From JAKFEW01 sp036675505 (lineage in GTDB: Bacteria > Cyanobacteriota > Sericytochromatia > S15B-MN24 > JAQBPE01), in the NCBI GenBank assembly GCA_036675505.1, contig JAKFEW010000035.1:1-35908 (forward strand): a DNA stretch of 35,908 nt, read 5' to 3'. A program made the position numbers and the translations under genes. Below the pieces are notes generated by a model. It did no database searches. It was not told where the DNA came from and worked only from the letters and a program-made list of their open reading frames with translations. Numbering within the stretch: the first letter of the stretch is position 1; the number at the start of each line of letters is the position of its first letter. Positions 15,714-24,824 of this stretch are shown here, piece by piece.

Positions 15714-18700
15714 TCAGAGGCCGCCGGGGAGGCCGAAGGGCATTTGGAGGGGGCCGGTCTTCGCGCCCGACGGCTTCGGCCGCATCGCCTTGTAATCCCC
15801 CGCCACGATCCGGATCCGCTCGCGCAGGCACAAGAACCGCTGCGCCTCATCGCCGCCCAGGCGCGCCGCGAGCGCCTGCAGCTGCGCCCGCGCGGCCTCG
15901 GCGAGCCCGGCCGAATCCGGCGCGTAGGGCCTCGACGCCGCCTGGCCGTAGAGCGCCTCGGCCTCGAGCGCGCCGTCGCCGCAGGCCTGGGCGTCCGCCA
16001 GCATCGCGTCGAAGTGCGCGCGCGCGTCGCCGTCGAGGTGCATGGCGGCCTCGCCCGCGATGCCGTGCAGCACGGCCGCGACCTGGCGACAGGCCAGCTG
16101 CTCCGCGAGCGCCAGCGCGGCCTCGGCCTCTGCGCGGGCGCGCGCGTAATCACAGCCCACCAGCGCGGCGTAGGCGTGGGCCATCAGCGCGCGCAGCTTG
16201 ACGCCCTTGGCCTGGCAGATCTCGGCGGCCTCGCGCGCGCGGTTCGCGAGCGAGCCCGCCACCTCATGCTCGCCGCGGCGCGCGCGCACCAGCGCGAGCG
16301 CTGCATGCATGCGCTTCTCAGGCTCGTAGTTCAGCGTCTCGCGGAAGAGCTCGGCGAGGGCCTCGGCATCCTTCTCGGCGGCGGCCAGGTCGCCCAGGTG
16401 CAGCCAGGTCTCGAGTCGCCCCTGCAGCACCAGGCCGCGCATGTACTTGTGCTTGAGCGCCTCGGCCGTCGCGAGCGCCTCCGCCATCCGCCCGGGCACC
16501 TGGGCGAGATCGCCGAGGCGCGCGCTCGCCATCGCGCCGAACGCCACGGCCAGGCCCGCGATGAAGCGCACGCGCTGCTCGATCGCGAGGCGCTCGGTCT
16601 CCAGGGCGTAGGCCACGGCCTCGCCGTAGCGCCCGAGCTCCAGGCAGACCGCCGCGAGGTTCAGGAAGACGCCGTTCAGGTCGCCGAACATGCCGCTCTC
16701 CTCGATGTGGTGGCGCGCCTGCTCGAAAGACGCGAGCGCCGGCAGGTAGTCGCCGAGCGTGATCTGCGCGTCGCCGAGGTGCAGGTAGGCGTTCACCAAG
16801 TTCGGCCGGTCGGAGATCGCCTCGAGCACCGCGATCGCCTCGCGGAAGTTCGCGATGCCGGTCTCGATCGACTCCGGCGAGAACGCGACGTACATCGAGC
16901 CGATGAAGGCGAGCGCCTCGCCGATGCGGCTGGGATCGCCCGCCTCGCGCGCGGCCTGCACGGCCCGCTCGGTGTGGTCGATCGCCGCCCCCATGTCGCC
17001 GCGGAAGAAGTGCAGGCGGCAGCTGATCAACAGCGAGCGCGCGGCGCCCGAGAGATCGCCCACGCGCTGGGCGATCGCGAGGGCCTCGTCGCAGCGCGCC
17101 AGCGCGTCGTCGAGCTGGTCCAGGCTCTGCTCGGCCTTCGCGAGGCCGGTCAGGATGTGCACCTCGAGCTCGCCGTCGCCGAGCTGGGCGGCCAGCGGCC
17201 GCGCCTCGAGGTAGGCCTCGCGCGCCTCTTCATGGCGGGCGACGCAGCGGTAGACGTCGCCCATGTGGCGCAGGCAGCGCGTCCGCTCGTCGAGCCAACG
17301 GCCGGGCGGATCGGTGGCGATGCGCATCAGGGCCGCGTTGAGGAAGCGCAGCGCCTCGTCGGCGGCGAACATGCGCGCATAGCGGCCGCACACGGCGGTG
17401 GCGAGCCGGATGGTCTCCTCGTGGGCGCCCGCGGAGACGTAGTGATCCGCCGCGACGGCCAGCTGCTCGAGCGGCGCCTCGGCGAGCGGGCGGTCCGCGA
17501 AGCGGGCGGCGAGGACGTCGGCGGCCACGCCATGGAGCCTGCGACGCTCGTCGGGCGCGAGCTGCTCGTAGAGCGCGGCTTGCAGCTCCGGCTGGGTGAA
17601 GTTCAGCTCGCGGCGCTCGTCGACGACCAGGATGCGCGACTGTTGCAGGACGTAGATCGCGTCGATCAGCGCCTCGTCCTCGGCGGCGCCCATCAGCTCG
17701 AGCAGGTCCGCCGAGAACCCGCCGCCCAACACGGCCGCCGTGCGGGCCACCGCGAGCACCTGCACAGGCAACGCGGCGAGGCGCGTCTCGAGGGCCGCGC
17801 CCGCGTCGGCGGGGAAGTCGGCCGGCGCGAGGGCGAGGTCGGTGGGCCAATGGCCGCCGTCGGCCACGAGCCGGCCGGCCTGCACCAGGTGCTCGAGCGC
17901 ACGCTCGATCGCCCGCGGCACGCCGCCGCTGAAGGCGACCAGGGCGGCGGTGAAGGCCGGCGCGACGTCCGCCTGGCCGAGCATCGACGCGACCATCGCC
18001 GCCACGGCCGGGTCGCTCAGCGTGGAGAGCGGCTGCACTCGGGCCAGGCGGGCCCAGGCGCTGTCCGCCGCGGGCGCCTCGCGCGAGGTGGCGACGAGCA
18101 GCACCGGCATGTCGGCCATGGTGCGCAGCAGCTCGTCGATCAGCTCGCGGGTCAGCGGGTCGGCGTCCTCCAGCCTGTCGATCACCAGCGCGTACGGCGT
18201 GGTGCGGGCGAGCGCGCGCAGCGTCTCGGTGATCGCCGCCTGCAAGCGGCGCTTCTCGTGGCCCGGCGAGTCCGAGTCCGGCACGGGCGTGACGGCGAGC
18301 TCGGGCAAAAGCTTCACGAGCACGGGCGCCTGGCTTGTGAGCACCTCCGGCACGCGCGCCTTGAGCGCGGGCAAGAGCACGCGCAGCGCGCGCACGATCG
18401 GGCCGTAGGGGGTGCCCGCGGCATCCGGCGCGCCGACGCCGCACAGCAGGTGCTCCCACTGCACGCGGAAGCGGAACTCCTCGACCAGGCGGCTCTTGCC
18501 GCTGCCGGGCGGGCCGACGAGCAACACGGCCTGGCCGGGCCGCCCCGCGACCACGTCGGCGAGCGCCGCGCTCAGCGCGCCGAGCTCGCCCTCGCGGCCG
18601 ACGATCGGCGAGGTCAGGAGGTTGCCGCCGATGCCGGCCGGCACCTCCGCGCCGATCGCCGCCAGCACCTGGTACGCCGACTGGAAGCGCTCGACCGGCC

Positions 18701-19430
18701 CCTTCGCGAGCAGCCGCAGCGCCACGCGCTCGAGCCCGGCGTCGACGCCGGCGCGCCAGCGCGAGAGCGGCTGCGGCGTGGTCTGCAAATGGGCCTGCAA
18801 CACCTCGGCCGGCTTCTCGCTCTCGAACGGCAGCCGGCCGGTCAGCATCGCGTGCAGCAGGACCCCCAGCGAGTACAGGTCCGTGCGCTGATCGAGCGGG
18901 CCGCGGCGGATCACCTCGGGCGCGAGGTAGCCGATCGTGCCGACGATCGGCCCGCCGCTCACGCCGGCCAGGCCCATGAGGCCATAATCCATCAGCTTGA
19001 CCACGCCGTCCGGCGTCACGCGCACGTTCGCCGGCTTGAGATCGAGGTGCACGAAGCCGCGCTGGTGGATGTAGCCGAGCGCGAGCAGCAGCTGGGTCAG
19101 GATCGGCTGGATGCGCTCGGCGGGCAGCGGCACGAGCTCGTCGAGCCCGTGGCCGGGGACCTCCTCCATCGTGAAGTACGGCTCGCCGTCCGCCGCCACG
19201 CCGTAGTCGTAGACCGCGCAGCAGTTCGGGTGGCGCAGCTGGGTCATCAGCCGGAACTCCTGCTTGAATTGCAGGACCGACTTGGCGGCGTCGCGGTACT
19301 TCGCCGAGATCAGCTTGAGCGCGACCACCTGGCCGGTGGCGGTGTCCTCGACCTGCCACACCGTGCCCATCGCGCCCTCGCCCAGCGGGCGAATGCGGCG
19401 GTACCGGCCGGCGATGAGGGCTTCCGTCAT
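15714..19430 (-). CDS. Ser/Thr protein kinase fused to AAA ATPase and TPR-like repeats
   Basis: A 1238-residue cytoplasmic signalling protein. Residues about 9-265 are a Hanks-type kinase: Gly-rich loop GEGAMG (17-22), Lys39 in VALK, catalytic loop HLDLKPAN (128-135), DYG (148-150) in place of DFG, and APE (170-172). An ATPase of the kind in MalT-like and PknK-like proteins follows, with Walker A GPPGSGKS (306-313) and a LVIDRLEDAD Walker B-like segment. The rest to the C-terminus is a long helical TPR-like array. The catalytic loop has Leu before Asp (non-RD), which often implies no activation-loop phosphorylation. AAAGGA precedes the ATG. It is the last gene of a minus-strand run (22327 to 15714), 34 nt after a small gene. 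Confidence 0.9.
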   Translation of the reverse strand: MTEALIAGRYRRIRPLGEGAMGTVWQVEDTATGQVVALKLISAKYRDAAKSVLQFKQEFRLMTQLRHPNCCAVYDYGVAADGEPYFTMEEVPGHGLDELVPLPAERIQPILTQLLLALGYIHQRGFVHLDLKPANVRVTPDGVVKLMDYGLMGLAGVSGGPIVGTIGYLAPEVIRRGPLDQRTDLYSLGVLLHAMLTGRLPFESEKPAEVLQAHLQTTPQPLSRWRAGVDAGLERVALRLLAKGPVERFQSAYQVLAAIGAEVPAGIGGNLLTSPIVGREGELGALSAALADVVAGRPGQAVLLVGPPGSGKSRLVEEFRFRVQWEHLLCGVGAPDAAGTPYGPIVRALRVLLPALKARVPEVLTSQAPVLVKLLPELAVTPVPDSDSPGHEKRRLQAAITETLRALARTTPYALVIDRLEDADPLTRELIDELLRTMADMPVLLVATSREAPAADSAWARLARVQPLSTLSDPAVAAMVASMLGQADVAPAFTAALVAFSGGVPRAIERALEHLVQAGRLVADGGHWPTDLALAPADFPADAGAALETRLAALPVQVLAVARTAAVLGGGFSADLLELMGAAEDEALIDAIYVLQQSRILVVDERRELNFTQPELQAALYEQLAPDERRRLHGVAADVLAARFADRPLAEAPLEQLAVAADHYVSAGAHEETIRLATAVCGRYARMFAADEALRFLNAALMRIATDPPGRWLDERTRCLRHMGDVYRCVARHEEAREAYLEARPLAAQLGDGELEVHILTGLAKAEQSLDQLDDALARCDEALAIAQRVGDLSGAARSLLISCRLHFFRGDMGAAIDHTERAVQAAREAGDPSRIGEALAFIGSMYVAFSPESIETGIANFREAIAVLEAISDRPNLVNAYLHLGDAQITLGDYLPALASFEQARHHIEESGMFGDLNGVFLNLAAVCLELGRYGEAVAYALETERLAIEQRVRFIAGLAVAFGAMASARLGDLAQVPGRMAEALATAEALKHKYMRGLVLQGRLETWLHLGDLAAAEKDAEALAELFRETLNYEPEKRMHAALALVRARRGEHEVAGSLANRAREAAEICQAKGVKLRALMAHAYAALVGCDYARARAEAEAALALAEQLACRQVAAVLHGIAGEAAMHLDGDARAHFDAMLADAQACGDGALEAEALYGQAASRPYAPDSAGLAEAARAQLQALAARLGGDEAQRFLCLRERIRIVAGDYKAMRPKPSGAKTGPLQMPFGLPGGL

Positions 19431-19464
19431 GGTGTCCTTTTACCCGCGAGCCCGCGCGCGGGTT

Positions 19465-19758
19465 TCAGGCCTCATCCCAATTCCACATGTAGGCGGGGCG
19501 CACGAAGTGGATGTCGCGCCCCTTCACGCGCCACGCCCAGCCCCCGCCGGGCAGCGCCCTGGCGCCCAGCGCGTCTTGCATGAGCGCCGATTGGATCTCG
19601 GGCGCCGTCGCGTAGTTCAGCAGCGCGCAGACCGCGTCGGGCACGCTCTCGGCCGCAGCCCGGCAGGCGTCCAGCTCGCCGAGCAGGGCGCGCACGCTCG
19701 CGGCCTGGAAGTGGTCTACGCCGGCGGCCAGCTCGGCCCGGATGCGTTCGCTCGTCAT
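19465..19758 (-). CDS. Small protein of unknown function
   Basis: A 97-residue protein that I do not recognise. It appears soluble: an alpha-helical N-terminal half (residues 1-65) followed by a short strand-rich end with Trp, Arg and aromatic residues (GGGWAWRVKGRDIHF, then WNWDE). There is no signal peptide or membrane segment. It lies 38 nt after the lipoprotein gene and 34 nt before the kinase gene on the same strand, so it is likely an operon member. It could be a partner of the kinase-ATPase, but the sequence gives no direct evidence. Confidence 0.65.
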   Translation of the reverse strand: MTSERIRAELAAGVDHFQAASVRALLGELDACRAAAESVPDAVCALLNYATAPEIQSALMQDALGARALPGGGWAWRVKGRDIHFVRPAYMWNWDEA

Positions 19759-19796
19759 CTGCTTATCATAGGCCGCTGGCGCTCCCGGATCGGTGA

Positions 19797-20633
19797 TTAC
19801 TGCCCGACGGGCGCCTCACGCGTCAGCGTCTTCTTGAAGACGATCTTGCCGTCGCCGTGGAGGTAAACCGTGGCCGCCTGGCCACCGTCGATGCCCGGCA
19901 CCGGCGAGATCACGAACTTGTCGGTGGTGCTCGCGAGGATCGCGTGGGCCGTCACCACGAGCCGCCGGTCTTTGTCGTACACCATCGCATGGCGCCAGGT
20001 CGTCCCCGCGGGGAACTCGCCCGCGACCGTCAGGCCCGCCTCGTTCAGCGTCAGCGTCGTGCTGGTGTAGCCCGAGGTCGGCTCGCTCATCGTCTTGTGG
20101 GCGCTCGCCGGGATCTGGAAGTTGGTCGTCTCGAGCGCCGAGCCGCCGCTGCCGGCCGGGCGGTAGGCCAGCGTGTAGGGCGTGGCGGGCTCGAGCTGGC
20201 CGACGTCGAGCTCGAAGGCGAAGCGACTGGGCAGCGTCTTCGCAGGTCCATCGGCCGCATCGGCCAGCACGAAGCGCGCCGTGACGACCGCGTCGCCCTT
20301 CTGGGTCGGGTAGCAGACGACCTCACGGGCCTGCGTGCTCACGAGGCCGCGCGTCTCGAAGGCGGCCTCGAGCAGGCCCCGCGAGACCAGCGCCGGGGGC
20401 GCCGTCGGCACGCTGCCGACGGTCGACGCGACAGGCCTGGGCGTGGCCGTCGGCGTCGGCGTGGGCGCGCGCGTGGCCGGCGTGCGCGACGGCACGGCGC
20501 CCGCGGCCGAGCCGCTGACCTTCTGCTCGCCGGTGGTCGGGGTGACCGGCGCGCCGGCGCAGCCGGCCGCGAGCGCGAGGGCCAGGGCCATCGGGAGGCG
20601 GGGGTCGAATGAATGCTTCATAGGGCTTTTCAT
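19797..20633 (-). CDS. Lipoprotein with Thr/Pro linker
   Basis: A 278-residue lipoprotein. Its ATG at 20633 overlaps the stop of the amidase gene (ATGA), so translation is probably coupled; an in-frame ATG at 20621 also gives a signal sequence. The lipobox is LAAGC, Cys25 from the first ATG. A Thr/Pro/Ala linker (about 28-85) with TPTPTATP repeats separates it from a beta-rich domain (about 90-278) that I cannot name. The domain contains GEFPAGTTWRHAMVYD and ends in a strand VFKKTLT. It is probably anchored in the outer envelope. Confidence 0.75.
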   Translation of the reverse strand: MKSPMKHSFDPRLPMALALALAAGCAGAPVTPTTGEQKVSGSAAGAVPSRTPATRAPTPTPTATPRPVASTVGSVPTAPPALVSRGLLEAAFETRGLVSTQAREVVCYPTQKGDAVVTARFVLADAADGPAKTLPSRFAFELDVGQLEPATPYTLAYRPAGSGGSALETTNFQIPASAHKTMSEPTSGYTSTTLTLNEAGLTVAGEFPAGTTWRHAMVYDKDRRLVVTAHAILASTTDKFVISPVPGIDGGQAATVYLHGDGKIVFKKTLTREAPVGQ

Positions 20634-22327
20634 ACCCCCAAGATGCGCCGGTGGACCTGGGGCGCCCTTCGCTCGACCATGCCCTCGGCCACGCGGGCGA
20701 GGCGCAAGAGCAGGTGTTCGCTCCAGGGCGCGCCCATGGCCTGGAAGCCGATCGGCAGGCCGGCCTGATCGTAGCCCGCCGGGAAGCTGATCGCGGGCAG
20801 GCCCGTGAGGTTGCCGGCCCGCGCGAAGCGACACAGCCGGTCGAGCAACCCGAGGTCGGACTCGCCGGTCGCGAGCGCGTCGTGCGCCACGGTCGGCGCC
20901 GTGCACGCGGTGGTGGGCGTGACGATCACGTCGACGTCGCACAGCGCGGCCCGGAAGTGCCCGTAGAGGCGGCCGCGCAGGCGCTGGGCGTGGACGTAGT
21001 CGCTGCCGCGCAGGCGCCTGCCCAGGGCGAGGTTGAAGCGCGTCTCGAAGGCGTACTCGCCGAGGTTCGCCGCGTGGTGGTGCAGGTGAGCGGTGGCGAG
21101 CTCGACGGCGATCGTCACGGAGTGGGCCGCGGAGAGCACGCCGAGCTCGGGCACCGCGATCTCGACGACCGTCGCGCCGGCGTCGACCATCGCGGCCAGC
21201 AGGTTGGAGCAGGCGCGCACCACCTCGGGGTCGGCGTCCTCGAACCAGGGCCTGAACACGCCGAGCCGCACGCCCGCGAGGTCCTCCGCGAAGCCTGCGA
21301 GCGTCGGCGCGGGCTGGCGCAGCGTGTTGGCGTCCGCGGCGTCGCGGCCGGCGATCGCGAGGTAGCCCAGCGCCACGTCGCGCGCCGTCGCGCCGATCGG
21401 GCCGACGTGCGCGAGGCTCCAGCAGAGCGGCGCGGCACCCCGCTCGCTCACGCGCCCGAAGGTGGGCTTGAGGCCGACGACGCCGCAGAGCGAAGCCGGG
21501 ATGCGGATCGAGCCGCCGCCGTCCGCGCCGATCGCGAGCGGACAGAGGCCGGCCGCCACCGCCGCGGCCGAGCCGCCGGAAGAGCCGCCCGCCGCGGTCG
21601 AAGGGTCGTATGGGTTGCGGGCCGGCCCGTGGTGCGCGTTCAGGCCCGTCGCGCCCATGCCGATCTCGTGCATGTTGGTCTTGCCGATCAGCAGCGCGCC
21701 GGCCGCGCGCAGCCGCGCCACCACCTCGGCGTCGGCCTCGGCCGGGCCGCGCCGGCCGAGGAACGCCGTGCCGACGGTGGTCGGGTAGTGGGCCTGATCG
21801 AGCTCGTCCTTGATCGCCACCGGCACGCCGTCGAGCGGCCCGAGCGGGGATTTGCGCGCGTGGCGCTCGGCCGAGGCGCGCGCCTGGCGCATGAGGTCGG
21901 CGCCGTCTTGTGCGATCAGCGCGCCGAGCGGCGGCCGGGCCGCTTTGAGGGCGCCGGCCGCATCGAGCACGCGGCGCGCGACCTCCTCCGGCCCGATCGC
22001 GCCCTCGCGGTAGGCCAGCGCGTAGTCGCCGGCGGTCTGGAAGGCGAAGCCGGGCGGCGGGCCGGGCGCCGCGAAGGCCAGCGCCGAGAGCGCGGGGCCT
22101 GGATCCGGGAGGGTGGGGTCGTCGTGGCCGTCGAGCGCGAGCAGCGGGTGGCCGAAGGGCAGCGGATCGTCGCAGGGCGTCTCGCGCAAGAGCCCGACGC
22201 CGGCGCCGGCGAAGAGGTACTCGGCCAGGGCCGGGCCTGTGACCTCGCTCTCGAGCAAGTGGGTCAAGAGCCGCAGCAGCGGCCCGGCCGCGCGCGGCGC
22301 CTCCATGGCGCGGTGGTCGTAAATCAT
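20630..22327 (-). CDS. Amidase-signature family hydrolase
   Basis: A 565-residue enzyme of the amidase signature family, which hydrolyses amide bonds by a Ser-cisSer-Lys triad. Counting from the ATG at 22327, the motifs are VAIKDE with Lys173, GGSSGGSAA with cis-Ser249, and GADGGGSIRIPA with Ser273, followed by GVVGLKPTFGRVS. The first 100 or so residues are an extra N-terminal region rich in Ala, Pro and Gly. A frame open upstream to 22402 is less likely because GGGGAG lies before 22327. No signal peptide is present, so it is cytoplasmic. It could be a GatA-like paralogue, but no GatB or GatC lies near. Substrate is unknown. It is the first gene of the four-gene minus-strand unit. Confidence 0.87.
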   Translation of the reverse strand: MIYDHRAMEAPRAAGPLLRLLTHLLESEVTGPALAEYLFAGAGVGLLRETPCDDPLPFGHPLLALDGHDDPTLPDPGPALSALAFAAPGPPPGFAFQTAGDYALAYREGAIGPEEVARRVLDAAGALKAARPPLGALIAQDGADLMRQARASAERHARKSPLGPLDGVPVAIKDELDQAHYPTTVGTAFLGRRGPAEADAEVVARLRAAGALLIGKTNMHEIGMGATGLNAHHGPARNPYDPSTAAGGSSGGSAAAVAAGLCPLAIGADGGGSIRIPASLCGVVGLKPTFGRVSERGAAPLCWSLAHVGPIGATARDVALGYLAIAGRDAADANTLRQPAPTLAGFAEDLAGVRLGVFRPWFEDADPEVVRACSNLLAAMVDAGATVVEIAVPELGVLSAAHSVTIAVELATAHLHHHAANLGEYAFETRFNLALGRRLRGSDYVHAQRLRGRLYGHFRAALCDVDVIVTPTTACTAPTVAHDALATGESDLGLLDRLCRFARAGNLTGLPAISFPAGYDQAGLPIGFQAMGAPWSEHLLLRLARVAEGMVERRAPQVHRRILGV

Positions 22328-22459
22328 GCGGAAAGGCTCCCCGGCGGCGACACCCCGGCGGCATACCCCGTCGAGCGTGGGTCCGCACGCGCCGCGGCGC
22401 ATCGAACGGACGCTCGCCGGGTAGGAAGCAGGTATCGGATGGGGGGAGGATCAATCATC

Positions 22460-23560
22460 ATGCGCACACCGCTTTTGGCGCTTTCGCTCGCGCTCACGCT
22501 CACGGCCTGCCAGGCCAGGCTGCCGGGCTTCAACGAGACCCGCATCACGGGCACGCGGGAGGGTGAGGCCGCGAGCTGGGCCAGCGCGGCGGCGCCGGCC
22601 CCGGCCCAGCCAGCGGTGGCGCCTGCCCAGGAAGCCGCCACAGCGCCCGTCGACGCGACGCCCCCCGCCGGCGGCGTGCCCGCGACGGCCGCGGCCGAGC
22701 CACCGGCCGAGGCGGCACCGGCGCCCGAGGCCGACGGCGCCATGGCGCTGCTGGCCCTCAAGGCCTACGTCGACGCCTACAAGGCCAAGGACCCGGCCAA
22801 GGTCGCGTCCTTCGAAGCCGCCCTGCTCGCCGCGCGCCGCAAGGCCGAGGTCGAGACGGCCGGCCAGTTCGAGTGGTCGATCGAGCGCGGCCACGCCGAG
22901 GTCTTCCTCAAGGGCCAGGATTTCAACCTCGTCACCGCCGACTTCAAGCAGATCGCGGTCGACCAGGCCGGCGACACGATCACGCTGCGCACCAAGGACG
23001 GCAGCCCGCTGCTGCGCGCGACCTTCAAGCTCGAGGGCGCGAGCGGCAGCCACGTGATCGAGAAGATCGTGCTCACGCGCGGCGCGGACGGCCAGATGCA
23101 GGTCGCGGCGCTGCCTTTCGAGGCGGGTGCCGCCGCGGTCCCCGCGCCGATCGCCGACGAGGCCGAGTGGCCGCTGCCGGAGGGCCCGATCGTGACGGGG
23201 CCTGAGCGCGAGGCCGCGCTCGACGTGGTCGCGGCGCTCAACGACGCCTACGCCCGCAAGGACGCGGCCGCCGTCGTGGCGCTATTGCCGGACGCGGTGG
23301 CCAGTAGCGTCCGCGATCGCCTCGCAGACGACCTCGCCGACATCCTCTTTTCCGTCCGGCCGCTCGCGCGGGACCTCCTCACCGTGGTCGCCGTGGGCGA
23401 CGAGCTCGAGGTGGTGGGCCCCCGCGCGGTGATCGCCTCGTTCCCGTTCAAGCGCGACGGTCAGGTCGTGCAGGTCAAGCATGGCGCCATCCGGCTGAAG
23501 AAGGACGGCGACGCCTGGGTCATCACGCGCGCCTGCGACGACCCGGCGGCCTGCGAGTAG
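22460..23560 (+). CDS. Lipoprotein with two NTF2/SnoaL-like domains
   Basis: A 366-residue lipoprotein with lipobox LTAC and Cys17. The ATG at 22460 lies 10 nt after GGGGAGGA. An Ala/Pro-rich linker (about 38-95) follows the lipid anchor. Residues about 97-210 (ALKAYVDAYKAKDPAKV) and 250-366 (VVAALNDAYARKDAAAVVALL) look like two copies of the SnoaL/NTF2-like cone fold, each starting with the helix that counts a daily-load style A-Y-x-x-K-D pattern and ending in strands such as IRLKKDGDAWVI. Fold assignment is by pattern only. It is divergent from the amidase gene across a 132-bp region. Confidence 0.72.
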   Translation: MRTPLLALSLALTLTACQARLPGFNETRITGTREGEAASWASAAAPAPAQPAVAPAQEAATAPVDATPPAGGVPATAAAEPPAEAAPAPEADGAMALLALKAYVDAYKAKDPAKVASFEAALLAARRKAEVETAGQFEWSIERGHAEVFLKGQDFNLVTADFKQIAVDQAGDTITLRTKDGSPLLRATFKLEGASGSHVIEKIVLTRGADGQMQVAALPFEAGAAAVPAPIADEAEWPLPEGPIVTGPEREAALDVVAALNDAYARKDAAAVVALLPDAVASSVRDRLADDLADILFSVRPLARDLLTVVAVGDELEVVGPRAVIASFPFKRDGQVVQVKHGAIRLKKDGDAWVITRACDDPAACE

Positions 23561-23590
23561 AGCCAGGCTGCGAGGAAGGCCAGGCTCGGC

Positions 23591-24640
23591 TCACTCCCGC
23601 GCGAGCTCCGCGAGCCGCGCGAGCCGCTTCGGCTCGTTGCTCGCGAGCCAGATGTCCTTCAAGAGCAAGGCGTGCGCGCGGGCGAAGTGCGGCCGCGCCT
23701 CGGCCTCGCGGCCCAGCGCGAGCAGGTTCTCCGCGAGCTCCTCCGCCACGTAACCGTCCTCATCGGCCCGTGCGAGCGCGCGGTCGGCGGAGAGGGCCTG
23801 CTGGGCGGCCAGCGCCTGCTCGAAGCGCCCGAGCGTGCGCTGGCAGCGCGCCACGGCCCAGCGCGCGATGAACTCGCCCTCGCCGGTCTTGCGCGCGCGG
23901 TGCCAGGCCAGGCACTTCTCGAAGAGCGCCAGGGCTTGCTCCGGCCGGCCGCTGTCGTGGAAGGTCCAGCCCTGGTTGTTCAGCAGCGAGCCCAGCCACT
24001 TCTGGGCCGCCGGGTCGGCGCTGGCCTCGGCGTAGGCGATCGCCTGGTCGTTCCATGCCTCCTGCGCCTGCGCGTCGGGCTCGGCGATCGCCGCCATGTG
24101 GGCGGCGTCGACAGCCAGGCCGTCCTCACGCGCCGCGCGGGCCAGCTCCCAGGCCGCGACGAAGAGCGGCATGGCCTGCTCGCGCTGCTTGCCGGAGTTG
24201 AACGCGCGCCCGCGCTCGAGCAGGTAGCGCACGCGCAGCCGCTGCCAGTCGGGGTGCCCGGCGAGGGCCTGCTCGACGCCGTCGAGCAGCTTGTGGGCCG
24301 CCTCGAACTGCTGCTGCAGGCCGAGCGCGCGCGCGAGCTGGGTCTCGACCTCCAGCCGGAAGGCCGGCTGCTTGGCGCGCGCGTCGGCCAGCAGCGCGCG
24401 GAAGCGCTGCTCGGACTCGGCCGGCTTGTCGTAGTTCCAGGCCTGGTTGATCGCGTCGGCGGCGGTCTGGACGGGTGCGGTCACGGGCTTGGCTCCTGGG
24501 GTCTTCAGCTGGGCGGGCTTGGGCGAGACGGCCGCGGGGGGCCTGGTCGCCGCGCCCGCGACGGGCGTGGCGGTGGCCGTGACGGCGGCGAACACGGCGA
24601 CGGCCAGCAGGGCAGGCCTGGGCGAGATGGATCGGGTCAT
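23591..24640 (-). CDS. Exported TPR-repeat protein
   Basis: A 349-residue protein. The ATG at 24640 is preceded by GAGGAG and gives a signal peptide ending near AGA; an upstream in-frame ATG at 24676 would add a charged extension. Residues about 60-349 are helical repeats of TPR type, with pairs such as QQFEAAHKLLDGVEQAL and SGRPEQALALFEKCLAWH. TPR arrays hold protein partners, here probably in the periplasm. It ends 30 nt from the convergent lipoprotein gene and is divergent from the helix-hairpin-helix lipoprotein gene. Confidence 0.78.
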   Translation of the reverse strand: MTRSISPRPALLAVAVFAAVTATATPVAGAATRPPAAVSPKPAQLKTPGAKPVTAPVQTAADAINQAWNYDKPAESEQRFRALLADARAKQPAFRLEVETQLARALGLQQQFEAAHKLLDGVEQALAGHPDWQRLRVRYLLERGRAFNSGKQREQAMPLFVAAWELARAAREDGLAVDAAHMAAIAEPDAQAQEAWNDQAIAYAEASADPAAQKWLGSLLNNQGWTFHDSGRPEQALALFEKCLAWHRARKTGEGEFIARWAVARCQRTLGRFEQALAAQQALSADRALARADEDGYVAEELAENLLALGREAEARPHFARAHALLLKDIWLASNEPKRLARLAELARE

Positions 24641-24722
24641 GGGCTCCTCGGGGGGTCGGTCGATCGATTTTCGCATTTTTTTCGCGATCTGTTAGCAAGT
24701 TCCTGGCGGCATCCGTCTATTA

Positions 24723-24751
24723 CTAAGCTAAGGTTAAGACCTTATTTAGAC
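24723..24751 (+). promoter_or_regulatory. Candidate promoter for the HhH lipoprotein gene
   Basis: CTAAGC (24723-24728), a 17-bp spacer and TTAGAC (24746-24751) resemble a pair at 35245-35273. The spacer contains the perfect inverted repeat TAAGGT-TAAG-ACCTTA (24729-24744), a possible operator. The region is unusually AT-rich for this genome. Confidence 0.35.
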
Positions 24752-24824
24752 CCGTTTATCGATTTGGGTGTCCCCCCCGGCGCCCGGATCGCGGATTTGC
24801 ATATATGACAGGAGCATCTCTCTC

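Noticed and set aside
15705..19583. A 1292-codon plus-strand open frame opposite the kinase gene
   Set aside because: Its translation is low-complexity Arg/Ala/Leu/Glu, as expected of the antisense of a GC-rich gene. The minus strand carries all kinase and ATPase motifs.
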